A DNA stretch of 64,000 nucleotides from CAVRAW01 sp963716135 (GCA_963716135.1 OY970289.1:992001-1056000); one strand, 5' to 3'; shown: positions 27,759-37,709, numbered from the stretch's first letter. The notes: a model not told the origin generated them from the letters alone. Numbers and translations: made by a program.

Positions 27759-29452
27759 TCATACCGCAGCCATTTCGGCCAACACTTGCGCAACCTGTTT
27801 TTCGTCTGCCGACGTGCTGTCGATTTCGATGGTGCGCACATCGGGTGGATTTTTCTCCTCCTCGGCCTTCTGTTCGTCGTACAAATCCGGGCGCGCCTCG
27901 GAGGCACCGCCTCCGGCCGCCAGGCGCTTGGCAATCCGCTGCCGGGCGACCACATCCGGGCACCAACAATGGATCACCACGTTGGGCAGCTTGCGCCGCC
28001 GCGCCACGTCCAAAGCCATCATGCGCAAATCGGCCTTAGGGAAAGCCCCGTCCAAGATTACCGACACTCCTTCGCCCAGCAGTCGATCGGCGCGCGCGAA
28101 TATTTCATCGTACACCCGGCGGCGATCCTCGGGGCGGTAGTGTCCGGCGCCGTAGGCGGCCGGTTCGCGGCTGCGGCCGAACAATTCAAAGCGGATATCG
28201 TCGGTGGCCAAGATTTCGGCGCCCAACCGCGCGGCCAATTCGCGCGCCAAGGTCGATTTGCCCGAGCCCATCAAACCGCTCATCACCAAGAGGACCGGCG
28301 GCGGCAACTGGCGATCGTAGCGATCGGCCCATTGCAAATGCCGTCGGGCTTCCGCCAGGTCTTGTGCACGGGGCTCGCCTTCCAATTGCGAGGCGCAGTG
28401 CGGCAACCTTGCCCCGCACGCAGGCGCGATAGCTGCGATAAAACGCCATCAACTCTTCCGGCGGCTGGTCGCCCAAGGCCGCCAGGGTCCTGTCGAAAAT
28501 CCGACGGCCCAATGCCTCGGCCCCCTCGAAGTCGCACTCGGTGGCCAAGAACTCCAGTTCGTCGGCCACGTCCACGCGTCGAAATTCGGCGTTGAACTCG
28601 ATGCAATCGATCATCACCGGCGCTGATGCCGCGCACGGCGCCGGGGGGTCCATCGTCCGCCGGCAATAAATAAATGTGCTCCGGCAAGAGATCGCCGTGC
28701 CCGTCAACGACTCGCCCTGCTTTCACCCGAGCATCGAACAACTGCGGGCGCAACAGCAGCAATCGCAACTGCGCGCCGTGAATGCGTTTGACGGTCGTGG
28801 CACTGAGCGTGTGCTCCGGACGCAATAATTCCGCGAAATTTCCTCGCACATGGCGTTCGAAATCGGCGCGATATCGCGACGGCTCAATCGGCAATCCCGG
28901 CGAGCAGCGAAAGAACTCCGCGAGGCGGCCAGCAATAGCATCCGCATCGGCCTCCGTCGCCTTGGCTGCGCGAATATGCGATTGAAACGTGGCGTGCTCG
29001 TCCAACCGTTTCATTTTCACCAGCCAGTCCACGATGCGATCCGAGGCGGCACGGGGCGACATCGCCGGCGACTTGGCGGCTGGTACGCCGCTTTCGGGCT
29101 GGTCGAGCGTGCCCTCATCCAACCAAAACTGCCCCCGCGCATTTTGCCGAACCGCAACGAGGCCTAAATAAACCTGCGGGGCCAGGCGGCGATTCAACAG
29201 CACTTCGTCACCGCACGCATGTCGGCGCCGTTCGAGAGTGCTGAAGTCGAGAAAATCGAACTTTACCGGCTTCTTCAGCTTGTAAGCGAAGCGATCGGTG
29301 AGGAACACCCAGGAGATGTGCGTCTGGACGACACGAACCGCCTGAGTCGGCTGGGGATAAGCCGCCGGGGTCGAAAGCCATTGGACCAACGGCGGATGAT
29401 GGGGTTCGGCATGCTGCGTGGAGGGGGCGGGGGCCGAGCGTCGAGGAGCCAT
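27759..29452 (-). CDS. Aminoglycoside-phosphotransferase-like domain fused to AAA kinase domain, two frame shifts
   Basis: Two-domain protein of about 564 residues. The N-terminal domain resembles the APH/COG2187 kinase group: QTHISWVFLTDRFAYKLKKP, VDWLVKMKRLDEH, RVVDGHGDLLPEHIYL (the catalytic HGDLxxxH loop) and MIDCIEFNAEFRRVDVADEL. The C-terminal domain is a P-loop kinase (LLVMSGLMGSGKSTLARELA, then VSVILDGAFPKADLR) of the zeta-toxin/gluconate-kinase-like group. Shifts lie near 28630-28645 and 28390-28400, both beside GCGC. The fusion is known in other bacteria; the substrate is not established. The ATG at 29452 directly follows a CGGAGTTCGGA word repeat. Confidence 0.82.
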
Positions 29453-29453
29453 T

Positions 29454-29480
29454 ACTCCGCACTCCGAATTCCGAACTCCG
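29454..29480. repeat. CGGAGTTCGGA word repeat before the kinase/ATPase gene
   Basis: On the minus strand CGGAGTTCGGAATTCGGAGT followed by GCGGAGT, then AATG with the start codon at 29452. Four degenerate copies of CGGAGT(T/G). It fills most of the 37-base gap to efp. Confidence 0.75.
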
Positions 29481-29489
29481 CGCGAGCGT

Positions 29490-30059
29490 TCACTGTTTCA
29501 CTCGTTCCAGATACTCGCCGGTGCGCGTGTCCACTTTAATCGTATCCCCCATCTCGATGAACGCGGGGCAGATAACTTCGGCGCCGGTTTCCAGCTTCAC
29601 CGGCTTGGTGAGCTTGGTGGCCGTGTCGCCGCGCACCGCCGGTTCGCAATATTCCACTTTCAGCACCATGTGATTGGGGGGCTCGATCGTAATCGGGTTG
29701 TTGTTGAACAGCAGCATCGAGCAGTTGGTGCCTTCCTTGAGCCATTTCGCCGCCTCGTCGACCTGCTCGGTGCGCAGCTCATATTGCTCGTAACTTTTGG
29801 TGTCCATGAACACAAATTGCTCGCCTTGGCGGTACAGGAACTGGCCTTCGATCTCCGTAATGTCGGCCGCCTCGAGCGAGTCGCCGCTTTTGTACGTGCG
29901 ATCCAACTGCGTGCCGCGGATCAGGTTTTTCAGTTTGCACTTGTACAGCGCCTGGCCTTTGCCGGGCTTGACGAAATTGCACTCGACCATGATGTACGGA
30001 TCGCCGTCGATCTGCACCTTCAGCCCCTTGCGAAATTGACTGGTGTTATAGCTCGGCAC
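29490..30059 (-). CDS. efp: Translation elongation factor P
   Basis: Relieves ribosome stalling at polyproline; 189 residues, intact. Three-domain EF-P with the KOW-like N-terminal domain. The modified-lysine loop is VKPGKGQAL with Lys34 at the tip, the residue beta-lysylated in the EpmA/EpmB system. Later blocks YEQYELRTEQVDEAAKWLKE and GDTIKVDTRTGEYLERV are typical. The start is GTG at 30059 with AGGAA 6 bases upstream. It is divergent from epmB, whose product makes the beta-lysine, which supports lysine-type modification. Confidence 0.97.
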   Translation of the reverse strand: MPSYNTSQFRKGLKVQIDGDPYIMVECNFVKPGKGQALYKCKLKNLIRGTQLDRTYKSGDSLEAADITEIEGQFLYRQGEQFVFMDTKSYEQYELRTEQVDEAAKWLKEGTNCSMLLFNNNPITIEPPNHMVLKVEYCEPAVRGDTATKLTKPVKLETGAEVICPAFIEMGDTIKVDTRTGEYLERVKQ

Positions 30060-30130
30060 GGTCGGTTCCTATCTCGATTTGTTGATTTTGTTATGCTATT
30101 GCTGCGACATTCAGCAGTTGTAAATCAAGA

Positions 30131-30253
30131 GAACTCAGATGAACACAGATGAACTCGGATAAACACAGATAGAAAAATAGAATTGATTATTGCCATGCAT
30201 CACCAATTGCCGATCTGCGTTCATCCCGTTTATCTGTGTTAATCTGTGTTCTC
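30131..30253. repeat. Word-repeat inverted repeat, GAACACAGAT family, copy 2
   Basis: Left arm 30131-30170 and right arm 30213-30253 are built of GAAC(T/A)CAGAT-type words, as at 16077-16188, with a 42-base spacer. It fills the divergent efp/epmB gap, so the efp and epmB promoters must lie in or next to it. The right arm ends 6 bases before the epmB start. Confidence 0.85.
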
Positions 30254-30259
30254 TAGACG

Positions 30260-31273
30260 ATGATTTCCCCACTGGTTCATTCATTGGCCCCCTCCGGCAC
30301 GTCCTGGCAACGGGTGATGAAGGAAGCGGTGCGCGATGTCGGGCAACTTTGCAGGCTGCTGGAACTGCCGCCGCAGTTTGCCCAGCGGCCGACGGCTGCC
30401 GCACAGTCCTTTCCGCTGTTCGTCCCGCAGCCCTTTTTGGCTCGCATGCGGCGCGGCGATCCGGCCGATCCGCTCTTGCGCCAAGTGCTGCCGGTGGAAC
30501 TGGAAAACGAACCAACGGCAGGATTTACTACCGATCCGGTGGGCGATGCCCAGTCCACGCTGCAGCCTGGGCTGCTCCAAAAGTACCACGGACGAGCGTT
30601 GATGGTAACAACTGGGGCGTGCGCCGTCCATTGCCGTTACTGCTTTCGCCGGCATTTTCCGTATGACGAAACACCTCGCTCGTGGAACGATTGGCAAGCG
30701 GCAATTGAACAGATCGAGTCAGACGGCAGCTTGAGCGAGATTATTCTCAGCGGCGGCGATCCGCTGACGCTCGTTGATGAATTGCTGGCACGGTTGGCAC
30801 ATCGTTTAGCCGATATTTCCCATCTGCGGCGGCTGCGCGTGCATACTCGATTGCCGATTGTGATTCCCCAGCGCGTGACCGATGAGCTGTTGGCCTGGCT
30901 CGTTGGCACGCGCCTAACGCCGATTTTGGTGGTGCACGTGAATCATCCCGCGGAAATCGATGATGCGGTCGCTGCGGCGCTGGCACGCATGATTGACGCC
31001 GGCATCCCGGTGCTCAACCAGGCGGTGTTGCTGCGCGGCGTGAACGATGATGCCGACGTGCTGGTGGAACTCTGCGAGCGGCTCGTCGATCTGCGGGTAT
31101 TGCCCTATTATCTGCATCAACTCGACCGTGTCGCCGGAGCGGCGCACTTCGAAGTGCCCATCGAGCGCGGCCGTCAACTTATCGCCCAATTACAGACGCG
31201 GCTGCCGGGTTACGCCGTGCCGCGCTACGTGCAGGAAATCGCCGGCCGCGAACATAAAGTCGAGCTGTTCTGA
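30260..31273 (+). CDS. epmB: EF-P beta-lysylation protein EpmB (lysine 2,3-aminomutase-like)
   Basis: Radical SAM, PLP-dependent enzyme that turns alpha-lysine into beta-lysine for EF-P. 337 residues, intact. The [4Fe-4S] motif CAVHCRYC is at residues 121-128, followed by FRRHFPYDE; SGGDPLTLVD and RVHTRLPIVIPQRVT are standard. The length (about 340) fits EpmB better than the longer lysine 2,3-aminomutases. It lies next to efp in divergent orientation. The partner ligase EpmA is not in the window. Downstream an SDR gene starts only 3 bases after the stop, so an operon is likely. Confidence 0.93.
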   Translation: MISPLVHSLAPSGTSWQRVMKEAVRDVGQLCRLLELPPQFAQRPTAAAQSFPLFVPQPFLARMRRGDPADPLLRQVLPVELENEPTAGFTTDPVGDAQSTLQPGLLQKYHGRALMVTTGACAVHCRYCFRRHFPYDETPRSWNDWQAAIEQIESDGSLSEIILSGGDPLTLVDELLARLAHRLADISHLRRLRVHTRLPIVIPQRVTDELLAWLVGTRLTPILVVHVNHPAEIDDAVAAALARMIDAGIPVLNQAVLLRGVNDDADVLVELCERLVDLRVLPYYLHQLDRVAGAAHFEVPIERGRQLIAQLQTRLPGYAVPRYVQEIAGREHKVELF

Positions 31274-31276
31274 TTT

Positions 31277-32316
31277 ATGGCGAATGTTTTTGTAACCGGC
31301 GCCAGTGGATTTATCGGGACGCCGTTGGTTTGGGAGCTCGTCAAACGCGGAAATGTAGTTCACGCTCTGACCCACAGCACGAAGCTGCAATCGCCGCCCG
31401 GTTTATTGCCAGACGAGCAACCCGATTTCAATCATCCCAACATTCGGATGGTGACCGGCGATGTTACCGATCAAGAAAGCTTGCGCCGCGGTATGGACGG
31501 CTGCTCGCAGGCGTATCATCTGGCCGGCTACGCGAAGAATTGGGCCCGCGACGCGCAGACTTACTTCAACATCAATGTCGATGGATTGCGCAACGTTTGC
31601 GAAGTGGCCTGCGAATTGGGCGTGCAGCGCATCGTGTGGACCTCGACGATGCTGACGTTCGGCCCCACTCGCCCCGGCCAGGTGAGCGACGAGACAATGC
31701 CGCGCAACACGCAGAAGTTCTACACTGATTATGAAGCGAGCAAAGTTGCGGGTGAGAAACTTGCCGCTGATTTCGTCGAGGGCGGGCTGCATGTGGTGAT
31801 CGTCAATCCGGGGCGCGTGTTCGGGCCGGGGCATTTGAACGAGAGCAACTCGGTGACGATACTGATCGACATGTACGACCGCGGCAAAGTGCCGTTTCTC
31901 TTGCGCGGCGGGCGCAACGTGGGGAACTGGGTGCTGGTCGACGACGTGGTGCAAGGACTGATGTTGGCGATGGAGCGCGGCCGCACCGGCGAAAAGTATG
32001 TATTGGGTGGTGAAAATGCGTCTCTGAAAGAGTTTTTCCAATTGATCGACAAAGCCAGCGGTCAGCGGCATTTTCAAATCACCATCCGCCGCCCCGCCGC
32101 GATGTCATTCGCCTGGTTCCAGAAGCTCCGCGCCAGTTGTTCGGAATATATCCGCAAATCACGCCCGACTGGGTGCGCGTGTTTTTGACCGATTGGGCGT
32201 ACTCTTCCGCGAAGGCCGATCGCGAATTAGGCTATCGCTTCACGCCGCTGGAGGATTCGATCCGCCGCACGTACCAGTGGTTGCTTCGCGTCCGTGACGA
32301 GCAAAATCGCCGATAA
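31277..32316 (+). CDS. Extended SDR, NAD-dependent epimerase/dehydratase, one frame shift
   Basis: About 347 residues. N-terminal Rossmann motif VFVTGASGFIGTPLV (GxxGxxG), then MVTGDVTDQESLRRGM, YHLAGYAK, TSTMLTFGPT and the catalytic YEASK (Tyr-x-x-x-Lys). A shift near 32115-32120 (CGCGCC) leads to the C-terminus: EAPRQLFGIYPQITPDWVRV, YSSAKADRELGYRFTPLEDS, stop TAA 32314-32316. The family resembles dihydroflavonol reductase-like and hopanoid-associated epimerases; a specific substrate cannot be given. Co-oriented with epmB and the CPBP gene at 3- and 4-base gaps. Confidence 0.85.
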
Positions 32317-32320
32317 ACCC

Positions 32321-33018
32321 ATGAAACGTCCCGCCGCCCAACTTGTCCGCGACATGTTCAGCGGGCCGAATTTCCGCGCGACCATTGTGCTGCTCACGAG
32401 CGCCGTTTGCCTGGCCGCCTGGCACGTGGCAGGCAGCTTCGGCTTTTGGAAGGAACATGTGACGAGCGAAGTTCTCGCGGCCGTGATGTATTTCGCCAGC
32501 GGCGCGGTATGGCTGGGCCTGGTCCCGTTGCTCGTGGTGAAACTCGTGCTGCGAGAACGTCTGGCCGATTACGGCGTGCAATGGGGCGATTTGCGTTTCG
32601 CGCTCGTCTGCTGCGTGCTCGCCGCGCCGTTGATCGTGGGAATCGGCTATCTCTCGGCCCAGTCGCCGGCGTTTCAGGCCATCTATCCGCTGAACCCGCT
32701 GCGCGCGAATCCGGCGCCGCTTTGGCTTGGCACATTGTGGGCCAATTGTTTTGGCTGGCCGCTTGGGAATTCCATTTCCGCGGATTCCTGCAGAATGGCG
32801 TCGGGCAATCTTTCGGCATGCCGCTGGGAATTATGGTGCAAACGCTCGCCAGCGCTTTGGCGCACTTCGGCAAACCCGGCGCCGAAGTGTTCGGCTCGAT
32901 CCTCGGCGGCCTGCTATCGGGCGCCTTGGCGTGGCGCACCCGATCGCTCCTGGCCAGCACCTTTCAACACTGGCTCTTAGGCGCGAGCTTGGATTTTTTT
33001 CTTTGCCGGGGAATCTAG
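32321..33018 (+). CDS. CPBP-family intramembrane metalloprotease, one frame shift
   Basis: Membrane protein of about 232 residues with about six hydrophobic segments, related to CAAX prenyl protease / bacteriocin-processing proteins. After a shift near 32712-32720 (GGCGCC) the family block reads WEFHFRGFLQNGVGQSFG (Glu-x-x-x-Arg), followed by LASALAHFGKPGAEVFGSIL and FQHWLLG with the conserved His residues. The ATG at 32321 is preferred over an in-frame GTG at 32294 that would overlap the SDR gene. Substrate unknown. Confidence 0.78.
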
Positions 33019-33110
33019 GCCTTAAGTTTGTTCAAAGTCCGAAATTGATCATCAGGACGTTTTTCCGAGCATAGACGCTTGCTCTTTCGATAATTTCGAT
33101 TGGTGTTTGC

Positions 33111-33347
33111 ATGAAAACAACCTTGAGGAATGAAGGTTATTCTGCCCGCGTTTCGCTTGCACTTCGTGTGCAAGGCGAAACTTTCGACGTAGCCAAAGTT
33201 GGTCCGTCGCGATTGGTGCTGCGAGAGGCTCGCAGACTGCCCTCTGGAAGCGCACAGCTTATCGTGACGGTCGGGAACAAGACAACAGAACAACAAATCA
33301 TGTTGTCTCCCAACGGCACCACGGCTGAAGTCAACTATTGTAGTTGA
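33111..33347 (+). CDS. Small conserved-looking protein, unknown
   Basis: 78 residues from ATG 33111: MKTTLRNEGYSARVSLALRV, then a beta-rich pattern (ETFDVAKVGPSRLVLREA, GSAQLIVTVGNKTTEQQIML). There is no signal peptide, no membrane segment and one Cys near the end. The base composition is less GC-rich than its neighbours, and the third codon position shows no strong bias, so the call is moderate. An AT-rich stretch and a small stem (GAGCA...TGCTC, 33067-33084) precede it. It does not overlap its neighbours. Confidence 0.5.
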   Translation: MKTTLRNEGYSARVSLALRVQGETFDVAKVGPSRLVLREARRLPSGSAQLIVTVGNKTTEQQIMLSPNGTTAEVNYCS

Positions 33348-33389
33348 TGCAACGACTTTGGCTGTCGAAACTTCGCTCCGACGGTCACC

Positions 33390-34964
33390 TCACCTGACGG
33401 CGGCCGGTTCGTACGTACGCCGACTGCCTACCGCACCGGCCTGTGCCAAGGCAATTTGATACAGCTTCTGTCCGCAGGGGGTGGGATACACGCCGGTGGT
33501 GCACGCCTGGCAGAGTTGATCGGCGTCGAAGCCGATGGAGCGGGCGATCGACTCCACCGGCAGGTATCGCAGTGAGTCGGCCCCTAATCGCCGCGCCATT
33601 TCCGCCTGAGATTCTTCAGTCAACTGGCCGCCGCGCAAAAACGGCGGCGCGAATAGCTCGCCCACGGTCGACATGTCGATGCCATAAAAGCACGGTGCGA
33701 TAATCGGCGGACAAGCCACGCGCACGTGAATTTCCCGCACGTCGCCCAATTCGCGCAGGCGGTGAATCAACACTTTCATGGTCGTGGATCGCACGATCGA
33801 ATCTTCCACCAACAGCACGCGCTTGCCCTGGAGCACTTCGCGAACGGGCGTGTATTTGGTTTCGGCCGATTGCCGGCGGCTGCTTTTGCCTTCGATGAAC
33901 GTGCGGCCCGCATAGCGGTTGCGGATCAAGCCCTCGACCGCTGGCACGCGCAGCCGAAACGCCATCGCATCGGCGGCGGCTTTGCTCGTCTCGGGCACGG
34001 GCACCACGATCGTGTGCTCGTCGAGCGGCACGGTTTCCAGCCGCGCCAGTTCCTCGCCCAGTCGCTGTCGGGCGAGATACACATTGCGCTCGTCGAGCGT
34101 GCTGGCCATGTTGGCAAAATAGATCCACTCGAAGAAGCAATGCGCCCGCCGCGAACTGCGCACGAAGTTGTGCAACTCGAATCGATCGGGCCCGACGATC
34201 GCCATTTGCCCCGGCAAGAGCGAGCGAATGTTTTCCGATCGAAAGCCCATGTTCACCAGCGCCACGCTTTCGCTGGCGGCGGCAAACAGGGCGCCGTCTT
34301 TGGCATAGCAGAGCGGACGAATACCCAGCGGATCGCGCAGCACGACCATCTCGCCCAGGGCGTTGAGAAACACCAGGTTATAAGCGCCGTCGAACTTGGC
34401 GGTCACGTTGCGAAACACTTCCACCAAATCCATGCGACCCTCGCGCGACAGCTCCCGGCTGATTTGATGCGCGATAATCTCCGTATCGTTCTCGCACGTC
34501 AAATGGCTGCTGCCGTAGGCCAATAGTTCGCGGCGCAATTCAGCGTAGTTGGCCAGCTGACCGTTGTAGCCCAGGCTGAACCAGCGGTGCTTTTGCAGAT
34601 CGGCGTGCTCCAGCGGCTGGGCGTAGTTGCGGTCGTCTTCGCCGCAAGTGGCGTAGCGAACATGACCGATCGCGGCCGGCCCCGCCAGGCTTTTCATGAG
34701 CCTTTCGTATTTCGCACGATGGCTCATGCGGAACACGTCGCCGACACTGCCCAAGTCTTTGTGCGTCGTGAGAAGTTTGCGATGGTGCGGGCGCAGCGAA
34801 GTCATGCCCGAGGAAAGCTGTCCGCGCGTTTGAATGTCCAACAGCATTCGCGGCAATAGCCGGGAGATTTCGTCAGACCCTTGCGCGGGACAAAGTCCGC
34901 TGGGCTTCCCGCCGGGCAGGTGGTAGACCGCCGCCAGGCCGCATTCGTGACGCAGTTCGCTCAT
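33390..34964 (-). CDS. purF: Amidophosphoribosyltransferase
   Basis: First committed step of purine synthesis: PRPP plus glutamine to phosphoribosylamine. 524 residues, intact. The N-terminal nucleophile is Cys8 in RHECGLAAVYHL, so a 7-residue propeptide must be removed, as in the Bacillus-type enzyme. Glutaminase blocks: HVRYATCGEDDRNYAQPL and WFSLGYNGQLANYAEL. PRPP loop: VLLVEDSIVRSTT. The C-terminal LCQACTTGVYPTP carries a CxxC that matches the Fe-S ligands of the Bacillus type. Divergent from proB over 221 bases. Confidence 0.96.
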   Translation of the reverse strand: MSELRHECGLAAVYHLPGGKPSGLCPAQGSDEISRLLPRMLLDIQTRGQLSSGMTSLRPHHRKLLTTHKDLGSVGDVFRMSHRAKYERLMKSLAGPAAIGHVRYATCGEDDRNYAQPLEHADLQKHRWFSLGYNGQLANYAELRRELLAYGSSHLTCENDTEIIAHQISRELSREGRMDLVEVFRNVTAKFDGAYNLVFLNALGEMVVLRDPLGIRPLCYAKDGALFAAASESVALVNMGFRSENIRSLLPGQMAIVGPDRFELHNFVRSSRRAHCFFEWIYFANMASTLDERNVYLARQRLGEELARLETVPLDEHTIVVPVPETSKAAADAMAFRLRVPAVEGLIRNRYAGRTFIEGKSSRRQSAETKYTPVREVLQGKRVLLVEDSIVRSTTMKVLIHRLRELGDVREIHVRVACPPIIAPCFYGIDMSTVGELFAPPFLRGGQLTEESQAEMARRLGADSLRYLPVESIARSIGFDADQLCQACTTGVYPTPCGQKLYQIALAQAGAVGSRRTYEPAAVR

Positions 34965-35040
34965 AGCCGGATTTTAGGGGCCAAAAGCCGCCTGCTCAAT
35001 GACGAAAGCTCGCCGCGTGTCCGGCTGATCCCTCCGGGCT

Positions 35041-35069
35041 TTGAGTGCGGCAATCCGGCAAGGTATGTT
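35041..35069 (+). promoter_or_regulatory. Candidate promoter of proB
   Basis: TTGAGT (35041-35046), 17-base spacer, TATGTT (35064-35069). The leader would be about 110 bases. No strong Shine-Dalgarno is seen before the proB ATG. Confidence 0.35.
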
Positions 35070-35185
35070 ATCGTGTGCTGTCATTCGGCAGCCGGTTTTG
35101 TGCCAAACCGCAAGCGCGGGAGCGAACCAAAGTCCTAAAACCGTCCACTTTTCTTCACGCTCACCTCCCGCTGCTTGCTGAAACC

Positions 35186-36364
35186 ATGCCTGAATTGCTA
35201 CGCCAGGAAATCGCCGCCGCCGCCCATACTTGGGTCGTTAAAGTAGGCACGCGCGTGCTGACCACGACCGAAGGGCTATTGAATCAAGAGCGAGTGGCTG
35301 CGCTGGCGGAAGAACTGCATTTCATCATGCAGGCCGGCCGCAAGGTTTGCGTGGTAAGCTCCGGCGCGGTTGGGGCCGGTATGGGGCGCCTGGGATTGAA
35401 AAAGCGGCCCAACGACCTCTCGCAACTTCAGGCGGTGGCTGCCGTCGGACAATCGGCGCTGGTGGAAGCGTACGACCGGTCGCTGCGGGCTCATGGCCGA
35501 CATGCCGCTCAGGTGCTGCTTACGGCCGACGATCTCGACAACCGCACGCGATACGTCAACATTCGCAACACCATTCACATGTTGTTGGAATACGGGGCCG
35601 TGCCAATCATCAACGAAAACGACACCGTCAGCACCGAGGAACTGCAAACCACCTTTGGCGACAACGATCGACTGGCGGCGATGGTCACGAACCTGATCCG
35701 CGCCCGCTGTTGGTGCTATTGTCGGACGTCGATGGACTGTTCGACGGCGATCCGAGAGATAGCAAATCGCAGCATCATCCCCACGGTCACCCGGCTGGAC
35801 GATTCCATTACTTCGCTGGTGCGCGACAAAGCCACGGGGCACAGCAAAGGGGGCATGGCGAGCAAGCTGGAAGCGGCGCGACTGGCCACCACGGCGGGGG
35901 AAAATGTGATCATCGCCGGCGGCAACGAGCCCGGCAATCTGCGCCGTATTTTGGCCGGCGAGGAAGTCGGCACGCTGTTGGTCGCGCAGGGGCAAACCCT
36001 GGCTTCGTGGAAACGCTGGATCGGATTCACCGCCCAGCCGCGCGGCAAGGTGTTGGTCGACGACGGCGCACGCACCGCCGTCGAAGCGCAGGGGAAAAGC
36101 CTGCTGGCCATCGGCGTGATCGAAGTGCAAGGCACATTTCGCAAGGGGGACGTGGTTTCGATCCGCGATCGCGCCGGCGCAGAATTTGCTCGTGGATTAT
36201 CGAACTACACGGCCGACGAAATATTGCGGATCAAAGGCCTGAAAACCGAACAGATTGCCGCGGCGCTGGGCCACCGGCCGCACGACGAAGTGGTGCACCG
36301 CGACAACCTGGCCGTCACGGCCGGAAACGCCGAAGCGGTCAATCCCTCGCAGGAGACGACATAG
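35186..36364 (+). CDS. proB: Glutamate 5-kinase, two compensating frame shifts
   Basis: First step of proline synthesis; about 392 residues with an amino-acid-kinase domain and a C-terminal PUA domain (GKVLVDDGARTAV to LSNYTADEILRIKG). Blocks: WVVKVGTRVLT, VSSGAVGAGMGRLGL, NDTVSTEELQTTFGDNDRLA, GHSKGGMASKLEAA. Between about 35705 and 35765 the frame is wrong: the in-frame residues RCWCYCRTSMDCSTAIREI should read LLVLLSDVDGLFDGDPRDSK, visible in the next frame. Two opposite small indels explain this, so the frame looks open but the segment is scrambled. The stop TAG abuts the GTG of the next gene. Confidence 0.93.
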   Translation: MPELLRQEIAAAAHTWVVKVGTRVLTTTEGLLNQERVAALAEELHFIMQAGRKVCVVSSGAVGAGMGRLGLKKRPNDLSQLQAVAAVGQSALVEAYDRSLRAHGRHAAQVLLTADDLDNRTRYVNIRNTIHMLLEYGAVPIINENDTVSTEELQTTFGDNDRLAAMVTNLIRARCWCYCRTSMDCSTAIREIANRSIIPTVTRLDDSITSLVRDKATGHSKGGMASKLEAARLATTAGENVIIAGGNEPGNLRRILAGEEVGTLLVAQGQTLASWKRWIGFTAQPRGKVLVDDGARTAVEAQGKSLLAIGVIEVQGTFRKGDVVSIRDRAGAEFARGLSNYTADEILRIKGLKTEQIAAALGHRPHDEVVHRDNLAVTAGNAEAVNPSQETT

Positions 36365-37709
36365 GTGCTAGGCACTTTGATCATCATCCTGCTGCTGATT
36401 CTGGCCAGCGGATTCTTCTCCGCCGCCGAGGTCTCTATCATCGCCGCCCGCAAGGGCCGCTTGGAGCAACTGGCGGAAGAGGGGAATCGCGGCGCACGGG
36501 CGGCGTTGCAACTGCTGCGCGATCCCACGCGGTTTCTCTCGACCGTGGTGATCGGCAACACGTTGGTGGCAACGGTAATGTCGGTGCTTGGCGGCGATGC
36601 GCTGGTGATTCCCTTGGCCGCTGTGATTTCCCGCATCCCGTTGGACATCATCAGCCATCATGCCGCACGGCATTGCGTTTGCCACCGTGGTGATCGGCCT
36701 TACGCTCATGTTGCTTTTGTTCGGCGAGCTGCTGCCCAAGCAGTTAGCCCTGCGGCAAGCAGAGCAGTTGGCCCGAATCGTCGCGCCGCTATTGAGCACG
36801 GTCTCTGTCGTTGCGCGGCCGATCATTTGGATCGTGGGCCGGGTGAGCGACGTGGTGTTATTTGCAGTGCGGCCGCAGCAGGACTCCGGGCCGCGGGTAT
36901 CGCTCATTGACATCGAGCACATGATTGAAACCGGCACCGAGGAAGGCGTGCTGGAATCGGTCGAGCAGCGTTTGGCGCTGGAAGCGCTTCGCCTGGGGGA
37001 ACGAACGGTGCGCGACGTGATGCGGCCGCGCATCGACCTGGATGCGCTGGACGTGAATACACCGCCGGAGGAAGTGATCGGCGCGGTGGCCATGGCCGGC
37101 TTCTCCCGAGTGCCGGTGTACGAAGGCGATCTGGATCACATCGTCGGCTACATTCACATCAAAGATTTGTTCCGGCAGATTTACCTGGGGTGGCAGATCG
37201 AGCTGCGCAAGCTGCTCAAGCCGGCGCTGTTTGTGCCCGAATCGATGCCGCTGGATCGGCTGCTGGAATTGTTCCAAGAGCAGCACAATCAATTAGCGAT
37301 TGTGCTCGACGAATACGGCGGCACCGAAGGGATGGTCACCCTGGAAAACGTGATCGACAAGCTCGTGGGAGAGATTCGCGAAGGATACCGGCAAGATCAG
37401 GAAAACATGTTCGTCCAGCGCGATGAGAATTCGTGGCTGGTCGACGGGGCGTACAGCGTGGCCGACCTGATCCAAAAGCTCGACCTGCCGAACGCCGATC
37501 CCACGGAGCCGCGCCCCTACAGCACTGTTTCGGGCCTGGTGTTGCACGAACTTCGGCGCATACCCGGCGTCGGGGACGCCACCCAGTGGAACGGCCTGCG
37601 ATTGGAAGTGGTGGATATGGACGGGCAGCGGATTGACCGCATTTTGGTCAGCCGGCCGCCGGCGGAAAAAACAGAAGAGGAGAAGAGGAGAAAAGGAGAA
37701 GAGGAGTAG
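36365..37709 (+). CDS. CorC/HlyC-type CNNM transporter with CBS pair, one frame shift
   Basis: Membrane protein of about 448 residues linked to Mg/Co efflux. GTG start directly after the proB stop. CNNM domain (LILASGFFSAAEVSIIAARKG, FLSTVVIGNTLVAT), shift near 36655-36665, then ATVVIGLTLMLLLFGELLPK. Two CBS domains (MRPRIDLDALDVNTPPEEVI; SMPLDRLLELFQ, ending AIVLDEYGGTEGMVTLENV) and a C-terminal CorC_HlyC domain. The last residues (EKTEEEKRRKGEEE) come from a purine-rich word repeat, so the charged tail is repeat-derived. Confidence 0.88.

Noticed and set aside
27759..28406. Zeta-type toxin of a toxin-antitoxin pair
   Set aside because: The P-loop kinase domain is the C-terminal half of a fusion with an APH-like domain and no antitoxin gene is adjacent.
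16077..30253. Cyanobacterial contamination because the words resemble STRR repeats
   Set aside because: Flanking genes carry planctomycete-type features and the repeats merge with their codons, so they belong to this genome.
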